Shown here piece by piece: positions 1-11,802 of a stretch of 64,000 bases of DNA. The translations under genes were made by a program, and so were the position numbers. How positions within the stretch are numbered: position 1 is the stretch's first letter; each line of letters begins with the position of its first letter. Origin of the DNA: Brevibacterium jeotgali (GTDB lineage Bacteria; Actinomycetota; Actinomycetes; Actinomycetales; Brevibacteriaceae); NCBI RefSeq assembly GCF_900169175.1, contig NZ_FXZM01000008.1:1-64000 (forward strand), written 5' to 3'. Under the pieces are notes generated by a model. It saw only the letters and a program-made list of their open reading frames with translations. It had not been told where the DNA came from and ran no database searches.

Positions 1-160
1 CAGCAAATAAATAACTGGCATCATCAAAAACAAACAAACACGCTATTGAGTTCTCAAAGAACAGACACACAAACCGATCCGACCAGACACACAACGCCCA
101 GCCCTCACCGAAAGGTGCTCTCCATATTCAGAAGCCCGCTTCTCCCGAAGGGGCTCCGTA
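1..160 (-). other. 5' leader of an rRNA operon (16S gene just outside the window)
   Basis: Read on the minus strand, this is the transcribed leader between the promoters and the 16S gene, which should start left of position 1. It carries an actinobacterial BoxA-type antitermination element at 48-63 (TGTTCTTTGAGAACTC on the minus strand) followed by the usual T-rich GTGTTTGTTTG tract. Two small hairpins with TTCG-type loops sit near 131-157. BoxA recruits the Nus antitermination complex in known rrn operons. The A/T-rich base composition differs sharply from the flanking coding DNA. No 16S sequence is present, so the gene itself is inferred. Confidence 0.8.
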
Positions 161-189
161 AGCTTACCTCTCGAACTCGTTTCGCGCAA
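161..189 (-). promoter_or_regulatory. rrn promoter P2 (proximal)
   Basis: On the minus strand: -35 TTGCGC (184-189), 17-nt spacer, -10 TAAGCT (161-166). It lies about 100 nt upstream of BoxA and points toward the 16S gene. It shares the upstream string TCGAGTTGCGCG with the distal promoter, which suggests promoter duplication. Confidence 0.75.
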
Positions 190-464
190 CTCGACTCGCC
201 GTCGTGCTGCAGAACTTCATTCGAGCTTCACCGCGTCGCTCACATCCTGAGATGTTCGCTCGGAGGCAACGAGAGACAACTCTAGGTCATCTGCTACGTG
301 CTCCGCAAATCCACTTGGCGTGATCCGCTTCACTCGCTCAGCCCTGAGGCCTCTCAGCATTCAATTTCCCTGTGTGCCCCTGGACTCAGTCCGGGCTGTC
401 TGACCTGCGGCTTCACCGCTGTTTCGACTTCCCGAAGCTGCGTCTCGTCGAGGCAACGGGGACT

Positions 465-494
465 AACTTATGCCTTTCGTTCGGCGCCGCGCAA
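465..494 (-). promoter_or_regulatory. rrn promoter P1 (distal)
   Basis: On the minus strand: -35 TTGCGC (489-494), 18-nt spacer, -10 TAAGTT (465-470). Same orientation as P2, about 300 nt further upstream and about 45 nt downstream of the SRAP stop codon. Tandem promoters are usual for actinobacterial rRNA operons. The interval 190-464 between P1 and P2 holds no gene. Confidence 0.7.
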
Positions 495-538
495 CTCGAT
501 CGGGCGTGATGTGCGCCTCACTGCTGATGGCTGGTCAC

Positions 539-1267
539 TCACACCGGCTGCGCGAGCTCCGGTCCCTCGTTCCTCACGTTCCCCACAGCGGTGCCCACTG
601 CGTATCTGCCGATCGTCCGCGGGTCGAATGATGCGGAATGGAGGGAGAGGAACTCATCCGCAGCGCCGGCGTCCGCCGTCGGGTCGATCCACTCCCCGAC
701 CTGTTCGCCACTCAGCATGACCGGCATCCGGGCATGCACCTCCGCGAGGTGGCCCTGGGCCTGCTGCGTGAGGATGGTGGCGGAGACCAGCCACCCCGAG
801 GACGCCGCCGCATCCATCCCGACGTCGCGGCTCCACTCTTCGTTCAGCTTCTTGAACTCGAAGAGGCCCGCCATGAAGAGATGGTCGTGTCCGACGGCGT
901 GCATCATCCACGGCTGCTTGCCCTGCGGCCCCTCCACCCACTCGTAGTAGGCGTGCACCGGGACCACCGCCCGCTGCCGTGCGAAGGCTGATCGGAACAT
1001 CGGCTTCGACCGCGCACTCTCCGACCTGGCGTTGAAGGCCCTGTACCCGATCTTCAGGTCCTTCGCCCACCCGGGGACGAGCCCCCAGCGGGCTGGTTCG
1101 AGGCGACGCTGGACCAGACCATCGCTGTCGGGGCGGTCGACGATGATCGGCACTGTTCCGCCCGGAGGCACGTTGTAGCGCTCCCGGTGCTCATACGAGC
1201 TGTGGTCGATACCCAGCTCATCGATCAGGTCCGAGGGATCCAGCGCCATGTTGATCCGGCCGCACAT
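539..1267 (-). CDS. SRAP/HMCES (YedK) family abasic-site DNA-protein crosslink protein
   Basis: A 242-residue SOS-response-associated peptidase. In this family Cys2, exposed once the initiator Met is removed, forms a thiazolidine crosslink with abasic sites in single-stranded DNA. The start is set by the invariant MCGR N-terminus, so an upstream in-frame Met at 1303 is rejected. Other active-site positions are visible: N79 in FNARSE, E109 in YYEW and H178 in HARMP. The length fits the family. It stands alone on the minus strand just upstream of the rrn promoters. No LexA box was identified. Confidence 0.93.
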   Translation of the reverse strand: MCGRINMALDPSDLIDELGIDHSSYEHRERYNVPPGGTVPIIVDRPDSDGLVQRRLEPARWGLVPGWAKDLKIGYRAFNARSESARSKPMFRSAFARQRAVVPVHAYYEWVEGPQGKQPWMMHAVGHDHLFMAGLFEFKKLNEEWSRDVGMDAAASSGWLVSATILTQQAQGHLAEVHARMPVMLSGEQVGEWIDPTADAGAADEFLSLHSASFDPRTIGRYAVGTAVGNVRNEGPELAQPV

Positions 1268-1350
1268 GGCTCTGATCCTTCCACCTCTATACACTCGGGC
1301 CAACCCCCTCGGCGCCCAGGCGGAGGGTTCGGAAGGATGTGCTGCGGACG

Positions 1351-1857
1351 ATGACTGAAGGCTTCGACCCGATCGACGAGTCCCGCCGCCAGTGGACGCT
1401 CCGCGGCTGGGAGGACGAGGCGGACGGGATGACGCTCGTCATCTCTGTGATGCGTGTCCATCAGCTGTTCCTCGCACGGGTCGATCGCGTGCTGCGACCG
1501 CTGTCCCTGACATTCTCCCGCTATGAGGTGCTCGCCCTCCTCTCCTTCACACGGCGCGGCAGCCTCCCGATGAACAAGATCACCAAGCGCCTGCAGGTGC
1601 ATGCCACGTCGACGACGAACTCCGTCGACCGGCTCGAGGCCGCGGGACTGGCGCGCCGTCGACCGCACCCGGAGGACGGGCGCACCACTCTCGTGGAGAT
1701 CACGGAGGACGGGCGCGAACTGGTCGCACGCGCCACCGATGAGCTCAACGGTGAGGTCTTCAGGCAGCCGGGAGTCCCCCAGGACAGCGTCCACGACCTC
1801 CTCGCTCGACTCGCGGAACTGCGGGGGGCACTCGAGAGTCCTGACTCACCTCTCTGA
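1351..1857 (+). CDS. MarR-family transcriptional regulator
   Basis: A 168-residue winged-helix regulator. The central HTH reads LTFSRYEVLALLSF through ATSTTNSVDRLEAAG, followed by the wing RRPHPEDGRTTLVEITEDG, as in MarR/SlyA dimers. The start is ambiguous: GTG at 1339 lies only 2 nt after GGAAGG, and ATG at 1351 lies 14 nt after it; the ATG is preferred. It is co-directional with and 222 nt upstream of the valine-catabolism operon, whose promoter carries a palindrome, so it is a plausible but unproven regulator of that operon. Ligand unknown. Confidence 0.88.
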   Translation: MTEGFDPIDESRRQWTLRGWEDEADGMTLVISVMRVHQLFLARVDRVLRPLSLTFSRYEVLALLSFTRRGSLPMNKITKRLQVHATSTTNSVDRLEAAGLARRRPHPEDGRTTLVEITEDGRELVARATDELNGEVFRQPGVPQDSVHDLLARLAELRGALESPDSPL

Positions 1858-1952
1858 TCCAGCCGACATCGTCTGGCACGCCGCCGGTCCCCGTCGCGGC
1901 CGGCGACCTCTCTGCACGGCCCGGCCAGGGCCTCGGCGGAACCATGACCTGC

Positions 1953-1986
1953 ATTACTTGGACGTCCTAGCAATTCTGCGTACGAT
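1953..1986 (+). promoter_or_regulatory. Promoter with overlapping palindromic operator upstream of the isobutyryl-CoA operon
   Basis: An imperfect 22-bp palindrome (18 of 22 positions symmetric) centred on GACGTC (1961-1966) occupies 1953-1974. Its left half supplies a -35-like TTGGAC (1958-1963), followed after exactly 17 nt by TACGAT (1981-1986). A repressor bound here would block the promoter. A MarR or TetR protein is expected from the geometry, but the binder is not identified. Confidence 0.55.
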
Positions 1987-2079
1987 TGGGGCGAACCCGC
2001 ATCCCTGCGGTCGCCGGCCGGTCCCCGACCGGCTTCAACTGCACAGCACGCGGACACCAGCAGAAGATCGGAGGCGCGC

Positions 2080-3246
2080 ATGTCGCGCAGCACAGCATCG
2101 GTCATACCGTTCGGCCTCACAGAAGAGCAGCAGGAGCTCTTCGCGATGTGTCGCACATTCGCAGACGAAGAGCTCGCCCCCCACGCGCTCGAATGGGACG
2201 CCGAGGGACACTTCCCCGTCGACTCCATCCGCCGGACCGCAGAGCTCGGGATGGGAGGCATCTACATCGATGAGGAGTACGGCGGTGCCGGACTGGGGCG
2301 CATGGACGCAGTCCTCGTCTTCGAGGCGCTGTCCACCGGATGCCCGGCGGTCGCCAGCTACATATCGATCCACAACATGGTCGCGAAGTGCCTCGAGCTG
2401 TTCGCGACGGAGGAGCAGAAGCAGCGCTGGCTGCTTCCTCTCACCTCGTTCGAGGCCCTGTCGAGCTACTGCCTCACAGAGCCGAACGCGGGATCCGACG
2501 CCGCCGCACTCAAGACGTCGGCCCGCCGCGATGGCGACAGCTACATCCTCAACGGAGTGAAGCAGTTCATCTCCGGCGCCGGCAGCTCGGACCTGTACCT
2601 CGTCATGGCCCGCACCGGTCAGGACGGCGCCCGCGGGATCTCCGCCTTCATCGTCGAAGACGGGACCGAAGGACTCAGCTTCGGACCGAACGAGAAGAAG
2701 ATGGGATGGAAGGCCCAGCCCACCCGCCAGGTCTTCATGGAGAACGTCCGCGTACCCGTCGAGAACAGGATCGGAGACGAGGGCACCGGCTTCCGGATCG
2801 CGATGTCCGGTCTGGACGGAGGCCGTCTCAACATCGGCGCCTCGTCGCTCGGCGGCGCCCAGTCCGCACTGGAGAAGGCCATCACCTACATGGGTGAGCG
2901 CCAGGCGTTCGGCCAGGACCTCACTGGTTTCCAGGCCCTTCGCTTCGAGGTCGCAGACCTCCAGACGAAGCTCGAGGCCGCCCGCTCGCTGCTGTGGCGC
3001 GCCGCTTCCGCCTATGATGCGGAGGATCCGAGCACCACGCTGCTGTCCGCGATGGGCAAGCTCACCGCCACGGACACGGGCTTCGACGTCGCCAACCGGG
3101 CGCTCCAGCTCTTCGGCGGATACGGGTATCTGGCAGAGTACGGAGTGGAGAAGCTGGTCAGGGACCTGCGGGTCCACCAGATCCTCGAAGGAACCAACGA
3201 GATCATGCGCGTGATCATCTCGCGCAGAAGCACAGGAGTGGGATGA
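2080..3246 (+). CDS. Acyl-CoA dehydrogenase, probable isobutyryl-CoA dehydrogenase
   Basis: A 388-residue FAD flavoenzyme that should oxidise a short branched acyl-CoA to its 2-enoyl-CoA. Family motifs include YCLTEPNAGSD, the FAD-binding middle domain, QLFGGYGYLAEYGVEKLVRD and the catalytic-base segment LEGTNEI (E370). A GGAGG Shine-Dalgarno lies 5 nt before the ATG. The stop overlaps the next start (ATGA). The isobutyryl-CoA assignment rests on the neighbouring 3-hydroxyisobutyryl-CoA hydrolase; butyryl- or 2-methylbutyryl-CoA are alternatives. Confidence 0.88.
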   Translation: MSRSTASVIPFGLTEEQQELFAMCRTFADEELAPHALEWDAEGHFPVDSIRRTAELGMGGIYIDEEYGGAGLGRMDAVLVFEALSTGCPAVASYISIHNMVAKCLELFATEEQKQRWLLPLTSFEALSSYCLTEPNAGSDAAALKTSARRDGDSYILNGVKQFISGAGSSDLYLVMARTGQDGARGISAFIVEDGTEGLSFGPNEKKMGWKAQPTRQVFMENVRVPVENRIGDEGTGFRIAMSGLDGGRLNIGASSLGGAQSALEKAITYMGERQAFGQDLTGFQALRFEVADLQTKLEAARSLLWRAASAYDAEDPSTTLLSAMGKLTATDTGFDVANRALQLFGGYGYLAEYGVEKLVRDLRVHQILEGTNEIMRVIISRRSTGVG

Positions 3247-4301
3247 CGATGACAGCAACGGGCGACGAAGCCTCGGTTCTCACCCGCGTCGACGGCGGCC
3301 TGGGGCGCATCGAGCTCAACAAGCCCAAGGCGATCAACGCACTGTCCGCGGACATGGTGACGATCATCGCAGCGGCGCTCGACGCGTGGAAGGGCGACGA
3401 CGCGGTGAAGGCCGTGCTCGTGACGGGGCGCGGCGACCGCGGCCTGTGCGCCGGCGGGGACATCAAGGCCATTCACCGCGACCTCGTCGAGGAGACGGGC
3501 GAATCGCTCGAGTTCTGGGCGAACGAGTACGCGATGAACCACCAGATCGCCCACTACCCGAAGCCCTTCATCGCGTTCATGGATGGGATCACGATGGGCG
3601 GCGGCGTGGGGATCTCCGCGCACGGCTCGCACCGGATCGTCACGGAGACGTCGAAGGTCGGGATGCCGGAGACCGGAATCGGGCTCTTCCCCGATGTGGG
3701 CGGAACGCACCTCCTCGCCCGTGTCCCCCAGCCGGGCGTCGGCATGCATCTGGCACTCACCGGCCAGCCGTTCACTGCCGGCGACGCGATCCGGTACGGA
3801 TTCGCGGACACCTTCATCCGCCGGGACCGGTTCGATGACCTCGCGGCTGCGCTGGCGGAGTCGGCAGACGACGTCGATGCCGTCATCGCGCGCTTCGCTG
3901 AGGAGGCCCCTGCCTCCGAACTGGCCGGCGACGAGGAATGGATCGCCTCCTCGTACGACAGCTCGACCGCCGCCGAGGTCGTGGTCGCCCTGCGCGCCCA
4001 CGAGGACGAGCGAGCGCGGGCGACCGGCGATCTCATCGCCGCGAAGTCCCCGCTGTCCGTGGCCGTCACCTTCGAACTGGTCAGGACCGCCGGTGCGATG
4101 GAGCTCGCCGAAGTGCTGGAGCGCGATCTGAGGACAGGTGCGGGCATCAGTGCGCAGCCCGATCTGCGCGAAGGCATCCGCGCCCAGGTGATCGACAAGG
4201 ACCGCAATCCCCAGTGGTCGCCTGCGACGCTCGATGACGTCGAGCCCGCACTCGTCACCTCCATCCTCGCAACCGAGCAGACGCGAAAGGTCTTTTCATG
4301 A
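3243..4301 (+). CDS. 3-hydroxyisobutyryl-CoA hydrolase (crotonase family)
   Basis: A 352-residue crotonase-fold enzyme, about 90 residues longer than a simple enoyl-CoA hydratase, as is usual for HIBCH. It contains the oxyanion-hole motif [12 protein letters not shown], the hydrolase-type segment [19 protein letters not shown] and the [15 protein letters not shown] signature. It releases 3-hydroxyisobutyrate from its CoA ester in valine breakdown. It overlaps both neighbours by 4 nt, so translation is probably coupled. The 3-hydroxyisobutyrate dehydrogenase and methylmalonate-semialdehyde dehydrogenase needed downstream are not in the window. Confidence 0.92.
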   Translation: MTMTATGDEASVLTRVDGGLGRIELNKPKAINALSADMVTIIAAALDAWKGDDAVKAVLVTGRGDRGLCAGGDIKAIHRDLVEETGESLEFWANEYAMNHQIAHYPKPFIAFMDGITMGGGVGISAHGSHRIVTETSKVGMPETGIGLFPDVGGTHLLARVPQPGVGMHLALTGQPFTAGDAIRYGFADTFIRRDRFDDLAAALAESADDVDAVIARFAEEAPASELAGDEEWIASSYDSSTAAEVVVALRAHEDERARATGDLIAAKSPLSVAVTFELVRTAGAMELAEVLERDLRTGAGISAQPDLREGIRAQVIDKDRNPQWSPATLDDVEPALVTSILATEQTRKVFS

Positions 4302-5083
4302 GCACTCCCGCCACTTACGAGACGATCCTCGTCGAGTACGCCGACGGCATCGCGACGATCACCCTCAACCGACCGGACTCCCTCAACGCGCTGAACCTCA
4401 CGGTCCTCGAGGACGTCACCGCTGCGGCCTCGGCCGCAGACGCAGATGACGGCATCCGCGCGATCATCCTCACCGGCGCAGGCAAGGCGTTCGCCGCCGG
4501 CGCGGACATCAAGCAGATGTCCTCGCTGGACTTCGCGACCGCCTACCGGAAGAACTGGTTCGCCGGGTGGAGTCGCCTCGACGACGTCTCGAAGCCGATC
4601 ATCGCCGCAGTCAACGGGTTCGCCCTGGGCGGCGGCTGCGAGCTCGCGATGATGGCCGATATCCTCATCGCCTCGGAGAAGGCGAAGTTCGGCCAGCCGG
4701 AGATCAACCTCGGCGTACTCCCGGGCATGGGCGGATCTCAGCGGCTCACGCGAGCCATCGGCAAGGCGAAGGCGATGGATCTGTGCCTCACCGGTCGCAT
4801 GATGGATGCCGAAGAGGCGGAGCGGTCCGGTCTCGTCGCTCGCGTCGTCGCGCACGATTCGCTGATCGAGGAGGCGGAGTCGATCGCCGCGACGGTCGCG
4901 TCGAAGTCGCTCATCGCCTCGAGCATGGTGAAGGAGGCGGTGAACGTCGCCTTCGAGACACCCCTCCAGCAGGGCCTCGCATACGAGCGTCGGCTGTTCC
5001 ACGCATCGCTGGCGACCAATGACCAGTCCGAGGGGATGGCGGCGTTCGTCGAGAAGCGGAAGCCGGACTTCACCGACTCCTGA
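4298..5083 (+). CDS. Enoyl-CoA hydratase
   Basis: A 261-residue crotonase. It has the N-terminal strand [14 protein letters not shown], the oxyanion-hole loop [13 protein letters not shown], and [17 protein letters not shown] followed by the [20 protein letters not shown] segment, whose glutamates act in hydration. It fills the hydration step (methacrylyl-CoA to 3-hydroxyisobutyryl-CoA) between the two upstream enzymes. Last gene of the three-gene operon, followed by a strong hairpin. Broad short-chain specificity is likely. Confidence 0.92.
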   Translation: MSTPATYETILVEYADGIATITLNRPDSLNALNLTVLEDVTAAASAADADDGIRAIILTGAGKAFAAGADIKQMSSLDFATAYRKNWFAGWSRLDDVSKPIIAAVNGFALGGGCELAMMADILIASEKAKFGQPEINLGVLPGMGGSQRLTRAIGKAKAMDLCLTGRMMDAEEAERSGLVARVVAHDSLIEEAESIAATVASKSLIASSMVKEAVNVAFETPLQQGLAYERRLFHASLATNDQSEGMAAFVEKRKPDFTDS

Positions 5084-5098
5084 GCCAGTCCCACTGTG

Positions 5099-5141
5099 CT
5101 GCGGGCCCCGGGGCGACGACGCGTCGCTGCGGGGCCCGCAG
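5099..5141 (+). terminator. Terminator-like hairpin after the valine-catabolism operon
   Basis: 12-bp perfect GC-rich stem (CTGCGGGCCCCG at 5099-5110 with its complement at 5130-5141) and an 18-nt loop, 15 nt after the stop. No clear T-run, as is common in high-GC actinobacteria. Confidence 0.7.
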
Positions 5142-5237
5142 TCGTCTGAACCGCCACCGGCGACCTGTACTTTTCGAGCGTTCGACTAAGAGCTAGGCTG
5201 ATCGCACGCCGTCATCGCAGACGCCAGAAGGAGAACC

Positions 5238-6209
5238 ATGTCACTTCCTGAAGCACTCGCTCGCCCCCTGAGCGTGCCCGTCATCGCATCACCCATGTTC
5301 ATCGCGTCCGGACTCGACCTCATCAAGGCGCAGTGCCAGTCCGGCATCGTCGGATCGTTCCCGACGCTCAACGCCCGCCCCGCGGAGATGCTCGCCGACT
5401 GGTTCGACGAGATCTACGAGGAGAACGATGCATTCGCAGCGGCGAACCCCGGCAAGCCGGTGGGCCCCGTGGCTGCGAACCTCATCGTCCACCGGACGAC
5501 CGACCGCCTCGAGCACGACCTCGGCGTCGTCGTCGACAAGAAGGTCCCGATCGTCATCACGTCCCTGGGCGCACGCGAAGAGGTGAATGAAGCCGTCCAC
5601 AGCTACGGCGGCATCGTGCTCCACGACATCATCAACAACCGTTTCGCCCACAAAGCGATCGAGAAGGGCGCGGACGGCCTCATCGCCGTGGCCGCGGGTG
5701 CCGGCGGTCACGCAGGTGCGCTCTCCCCCTTCGCGCTCGTGCAGGAGATCCGCGAGTGGTTCGACGGCCCGCTGGCCCTGTCCGGCGCGCTCGCCCACGG
5801 CCGCTCCGTCCTCGCAGCCCAGGTCATGGGTGCGGACTTCGGATACGTGGGATCGGCCTTCCTGTCGACCCCGGAGGCCAACGTCGTCGACGGATACCGC
5901 CAGATGATCGTCGATTCGAGCGCGTCCGACATCGTCTACTCGAACCTCTTCACGGGCGTGCACGGGAACTACCTGCGCGGATCCGTGGAGAACGCCGGCC
6001 TCGACCCGGATGATCTCGACGTCTCCGATCCCTCGAAGATGACGTTCGGCTCCGACCGGGACGGCAAGAAGCCGAAGGCGTGGAAGGACATCTGGGGATC
6101 CGGTCAGGGGATCGGCATGATCAGCGAATCGGTCTCGGCACGGGACCTCGTCGCCCGTCTCGCCGCCGGATACCGGCAAGCGCAGGCCGGTCTGGGACAG
6201 GCGGCGTGA
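5238..6209 (+). CDS. NAD(P)H-dependent flavin oxidoreductase / nitronate monooxygenase-like protein
   Basis: A 323-residue FMN TIM-barrel protein of the 2-nitropropane dioxygenase/nitronate monooxygenase group. It has an N-terminal ASPMFIASG strand, the phosphate-binding AAGAGGHAGALSPFAL loop, and GALAHGRSVLAAQVMGADFGYVGSAF for FMN. AGGAGAA precedes the ATG. A candidate -35/-10 (TTTTCG, 17 nt, TAGGCT) lies upstream. Substrate is not decided by sequence: nitronates, quinones or enoyl reduction are all known in the superfamily. Its stop overlaps the next gene's GTG start. Confidence 0.85.
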   Translation: MSLPEALARPLSVPVIASPMFIASGLDLIKAQCQSGIVGSFPTLNARPAEMLADWFDEIYEENDAFAAANPGKPVGPVAANLIVHRTTDRLEHDLGVVVDKKVPIVITSLGAREEVNEAVHSYGGIVLHDIINNRFAHKAIEKGADGLIAVAAGAGGHAGALSPFALVQEIREWFDGPLALSGALAHGRSVLAAQVMGADFGYVGSAFLSTPEANVVDGYRQMIVDSSASDIVYSNLFTGVHGNYLRGSVENAGLDPDDLDVSDPSKMTFGSDRDGKKPKAWKDIWGSGQGIGMISESVSARDLVARLAAGYRQAQAGLGQAA

Positions 6210-7036
6210 CGAGTCGCAGTGCCGTCGGGCGCTCGAGCTTCGCTGCTGCGGCGCTCCTGCCGCTGCTCGCGGTATCCGCCTGCGGCGGTGCGGACGACAG
6301 CGGTTCCGACGATGGAATGGGCCTCGTCGAATCGGGAGTCCTCACCGTCTGCACGACGATGCCCGCCCCGCCCTTCGAATTCGAGGAGGACGGGGAGGCC
6401 AAGGGCCTCGAGATCGATCTCGCCCAGGCACTGGCCGATCGGCTCGACGTGGAACCGGAGTACATCAACTCGCCGTTCGAGTCGATCCAATCGGCAGCCG
6501 CCCTCGACACAGGGCAGTGCGATATCGCCCTCGCCGCGATGACGGTCACCGAGGAGCGCGAGTCGAAGATGCAGTTCTCCGACTCGATCGTCTACGACAA
6601 CCTCGCACTCATGGCCGAAGAGGACGCGGGCTACTCGTCGATCGACGATCTGGGCGCCTCCAAGGTCGGCGTGCAGGATGCGACGACGAGCTCTGAGTTC
6701 GCAGCTGACAAGGGGCTCAACACTGTTCAGTTCGAGGCGTCCTCACTCCTCCAGCAGTCTCTGCAGGCCGGGCAGATCGAAGCAGGCATCGCGAACATCT
6801 CCCTGGTGCTCGCGGTGATGCAGGCGGACGATGACATCGAACTCGTCGAATCGTTCGACACGAACGAGCACCTTGCGGCAGCGGTGCAGATGGTCGGCAC
6901 GCCCGTCCTCGACGAGTTCAACGCCCTGCTCGCGGGCATGCGCGAGGACGGCAGCTACGACGAGCTCGTCGAAGAATGGTTCGCAGACGCCGCCGACGCG
7001 GCGAAGGTGGCGGCGGAGGACGCCTCACGAGGCTGA
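6206..7036 (+). CDS. Amino-acid ABC transporter substrate-binding lipoprotein (SBP family 3)
   Basis: A 276-residue periplasmic-binding protein II. The GTG start overlapping the previous stop (GTGA) gives a proper lipoprotein signal with lipobox VSAC (C26) and an Asp/Ser-rich linker. The mature part shows the family-3 strings APPFEFEEDGEAKGLEIDLAQALA, FESIQSAAALDTGQCDIALAAMTVTEER and LAAAVQMVGTPVLDEFNALLAGMREDGSYDELVEEWF. No cognate permease or ATPase adjoins it. It may work with a distant ABC system or in the process of the co-transcribed flavin enzyme. Confidence 0.9.
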   Translation: MTSRSAVGRSSFAAAALLPLLAVSACGGADDSGSDDGMGLVESGVLTVCTTMPAPPFEFEEDGEAKGLEIDLAQALADRLDVEPEYINSPFESIQSAAALDTGQCDIALAAMTVTEERESKMQFSDSIVYDNLALMAEEDAGYSSIDDLGASKVGVQDATTSSEFAADKGLNTVQFEASSLLQQSLQAGQIEAGIANISLVLAVMQADDDIELVESFDTNEHLAAAVQMVGTPVLDEFNALLAGMREDGSYDELVEEWFADAADAAKVAAEDASRG

Positions 7037-7071
7037 GCGGCCCCCGCATCGGGCGGCGTCGCCGCGCCCAC

Positions 7072-7105
7072 GAACCGTCCGTCGGATCCTTCCGGCGGAC
7101 GGTTC
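7072..7105. terminator. Bidirectional terminator-like hairpin
   Basis: 10-bp perfect stem (GAACCGTCCG / CGGACGGTTC) with a 14-nt loop, lying between the convergent binding-protein gene (+) and permease gene (-). It can serve both. Confidence 0.65.
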
Positions 7106-7116
7106 CTGCATGTTCG

Positions 7117-8472
7117 TCAGCCGAACAGCCAGAAGAGCAGACCCACAACGATGAAGTACAGAGAGTTCGGCAGTGCCAGCACCATCGTCTTCACCGGGTC
7201 GACCCGCTGATTGAGTGATGCACCCACGAGGCCGCAGACGACGAACGCGGTGAGGCCGAGGGGCGGGAGGTTCTGCGCACCGCTCGCGATGTGGGAGGCG
7301 CCGAGAGCGACGGCGACAGCGCTGCCGCCGGCTGCGACGAGAAGGGGCCCGGCGAACGGAACGACGACGGTCTGCGCCGTCGTCTGCGATCCGGTGATCA
7401 TGCCCAAGACGGCGATGACGACGACCGCGCCCAGGGCGACAGCGTTCCCAGACAGCCCCTGTGCGGCCTCAGACACGGCATCGATTGCTCCGGAGACCTG
7501 GAACATCCCGACCATGAACCCGGCGCACAGCTGGAGGAGCAGGGTCCCTCCGACGTTCCTCACTCCCGTGACGGCGACGGAACCGACGTTCTTCCTGACC
7601 GTCGGGTACAGGAGCGCGACCAGGGTGGCCGCGATGATCGCGAGCACGACGAGGTTCGAGAGACCCCGCAGGACGGGCGTGGAGTCGAGGAACGTCAGAA
7701 CCGCCGATCCGCCGGGCACCAGCGTGAAGACGTTCACGGAGAACCCGGTGTCGAGCACGACGATAAGAATCAGGAGCGCAAGCGGCCCGAAGACGGGCCA
7801 CGTCCGCTTCAGCAGCGCGCCGAGGGTCTCACTGGGGATGAGCTCGGCGGGGAGCGAGCGTCCACGCACGTAGCGGAACGACTGCAGCAGCACGAGGATG
7901 AGGGAACCGGTCACTGTCGCATAGGCGATCGTCGCAACGGGCGCCGGCTCGACCTCGAGCAGGGACGCCGACAGGAAGACGGCCTGACTGATCGGAGGCA
8001 TGACGGAACCGATCGATGCGCCCACGAGGATCATCATCGCGATCGCCTCGGCGGGGATCTTGAGCTCCGCGAGGGCACGGATGACGAGGAAGCCGATGAC
8101 TGTCGCTGCTGCGATCGCGTCGCCCAGAAGGGAGCCGGCGAGGGTCAGGGTCACGAACGTCGCCGCGATGAGGCCGCGCGGAGAGTTCCCGAATGTCCTG
8201 CGGAGGACCCCGAGCACCGCGTCCATCGTCCCGAGACGCACTTGACTCTCCGCATAGATCGACCCGAAGAGGCTCAGGCACATGACCCACGCCAGTGTGT
8301 CGACGCCGTCCACGATGCCCGCCCCCAGTGAAGGCAGCGACGGCTCCCCCACCACCCACGCCGTGAGCCCGGCTGCGACGAGTGCGATGCGCACGTCCCC
8401 GCCGATGAGTGGAATGGCTCTGATGGTCGCGATCGCGAAGAGCACGAACAGCGGTAGGACGACGACCAGCAT
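7117..8472 (-). CDS. Ion-transporter (IT) superfamily permease, TRAP DctM-like
   Basis: A 451-residue polytopic membrane protein with about 11-12 hydrophobic segments. It has two pseudo-repeated hairpin regions, LILVGASIGSVMPPISQAVFLSA in the N half (as MMILVGASIGSVMPPISQ) and GMITGSQTTAQTVVVPFAGPLL in the C half, which is the architecture of DctM/GntP/CitMHS-type carboxylate transporters. No small TRAP subunit or TRAP binding protein adjoins it, so it may act alone. Substrate unknown; an organic acid is the safest guess. Confidence 0.75.
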   Translation of the reverse strand: MLVVVLPLFVLFAIATIRAIPLIGGDVRIALVAAGLTAWVVGEPSLPSLGAGIVDGVDTLAWVMCLSLFGSIYAESQVRLGTMDAVLGVLRRTFGNSPRGLIAATFVTLTLAGSLLGDAIAAATVIGFLVIRALAELKIPAEAIAMMILVGASIGSVMPPISQAVFLSASLLEVEPAPVATIAYATVTGSLILVLLQSFRYVRGRSLPAELIPSETLGALLKRTWPVFGPLALLILIVVLDTGFSVNVFTLVPGGSAVLTFLDSTPVLRGLSNLVVLAIIAATLVALLYPTVRKNVGSVAVTGVRNVGGTLLLQLCAGFMVGMFQVSGAIDAVSEAAQGLSGNAVALGAVVVIAVLGMITGSQTTAQTVVVPFAGPLLVAAGGSAVAVALGASHIASGAQNLPPLGLTAFVVCGLVGASLNQRVDPVKTMVLALPNSLYFIVVGLLFWLFG

Positions 8473-8540
8473 TCATACTCCTCGATGCGCGACTGCGTGA
8501 CCCAGCGCACGATCCTAGCCGCAGTGCCGTGAGCCGCAGA

Positions 8541-8584
8541 AACGCCTCCGTCCGCCACGTTTGCACGCGGCGGACGGAGGCGTT
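8541..8584 (-). terminator. Intrinsic terminator of the nrdHIEF operon
   Basis: 16-bp perfect stem (8541-8556 with 8569-8584), 12-nt loop, 35 nt past the nrdF stop. On the minus strand the stem runs into TTTCT. It is the strongest hairpin near the operon end and also insulates the downstream permease gene. Confidence 0.85.
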
Positions 8585-8618
8585 CACAGATCCGCTCTCG
8601 CAGAGGATCTGAACCGGG

Positions 8619-11783
<3,165 letters not shown>

Positions 11784-11802
<19 letters not shown>

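Noticed and set aside
298..720. Long open frame on the plus strand across the rrn promoter region and SRAP end
   Set aside because: Low-complexity Ser/Arg-rich translation, antisense to the SRAP gene and overlapping P1; no ribosome site or family resemblance.
2035..3258. 407-codon minus-strand frame opposite the acyl-CoA dehydrogenase
   Set aside because: High GC keeps antisense frames open; the translation is Arg/Val/Asp-rich with no motif, while the plus strand shows a complete ACAD.
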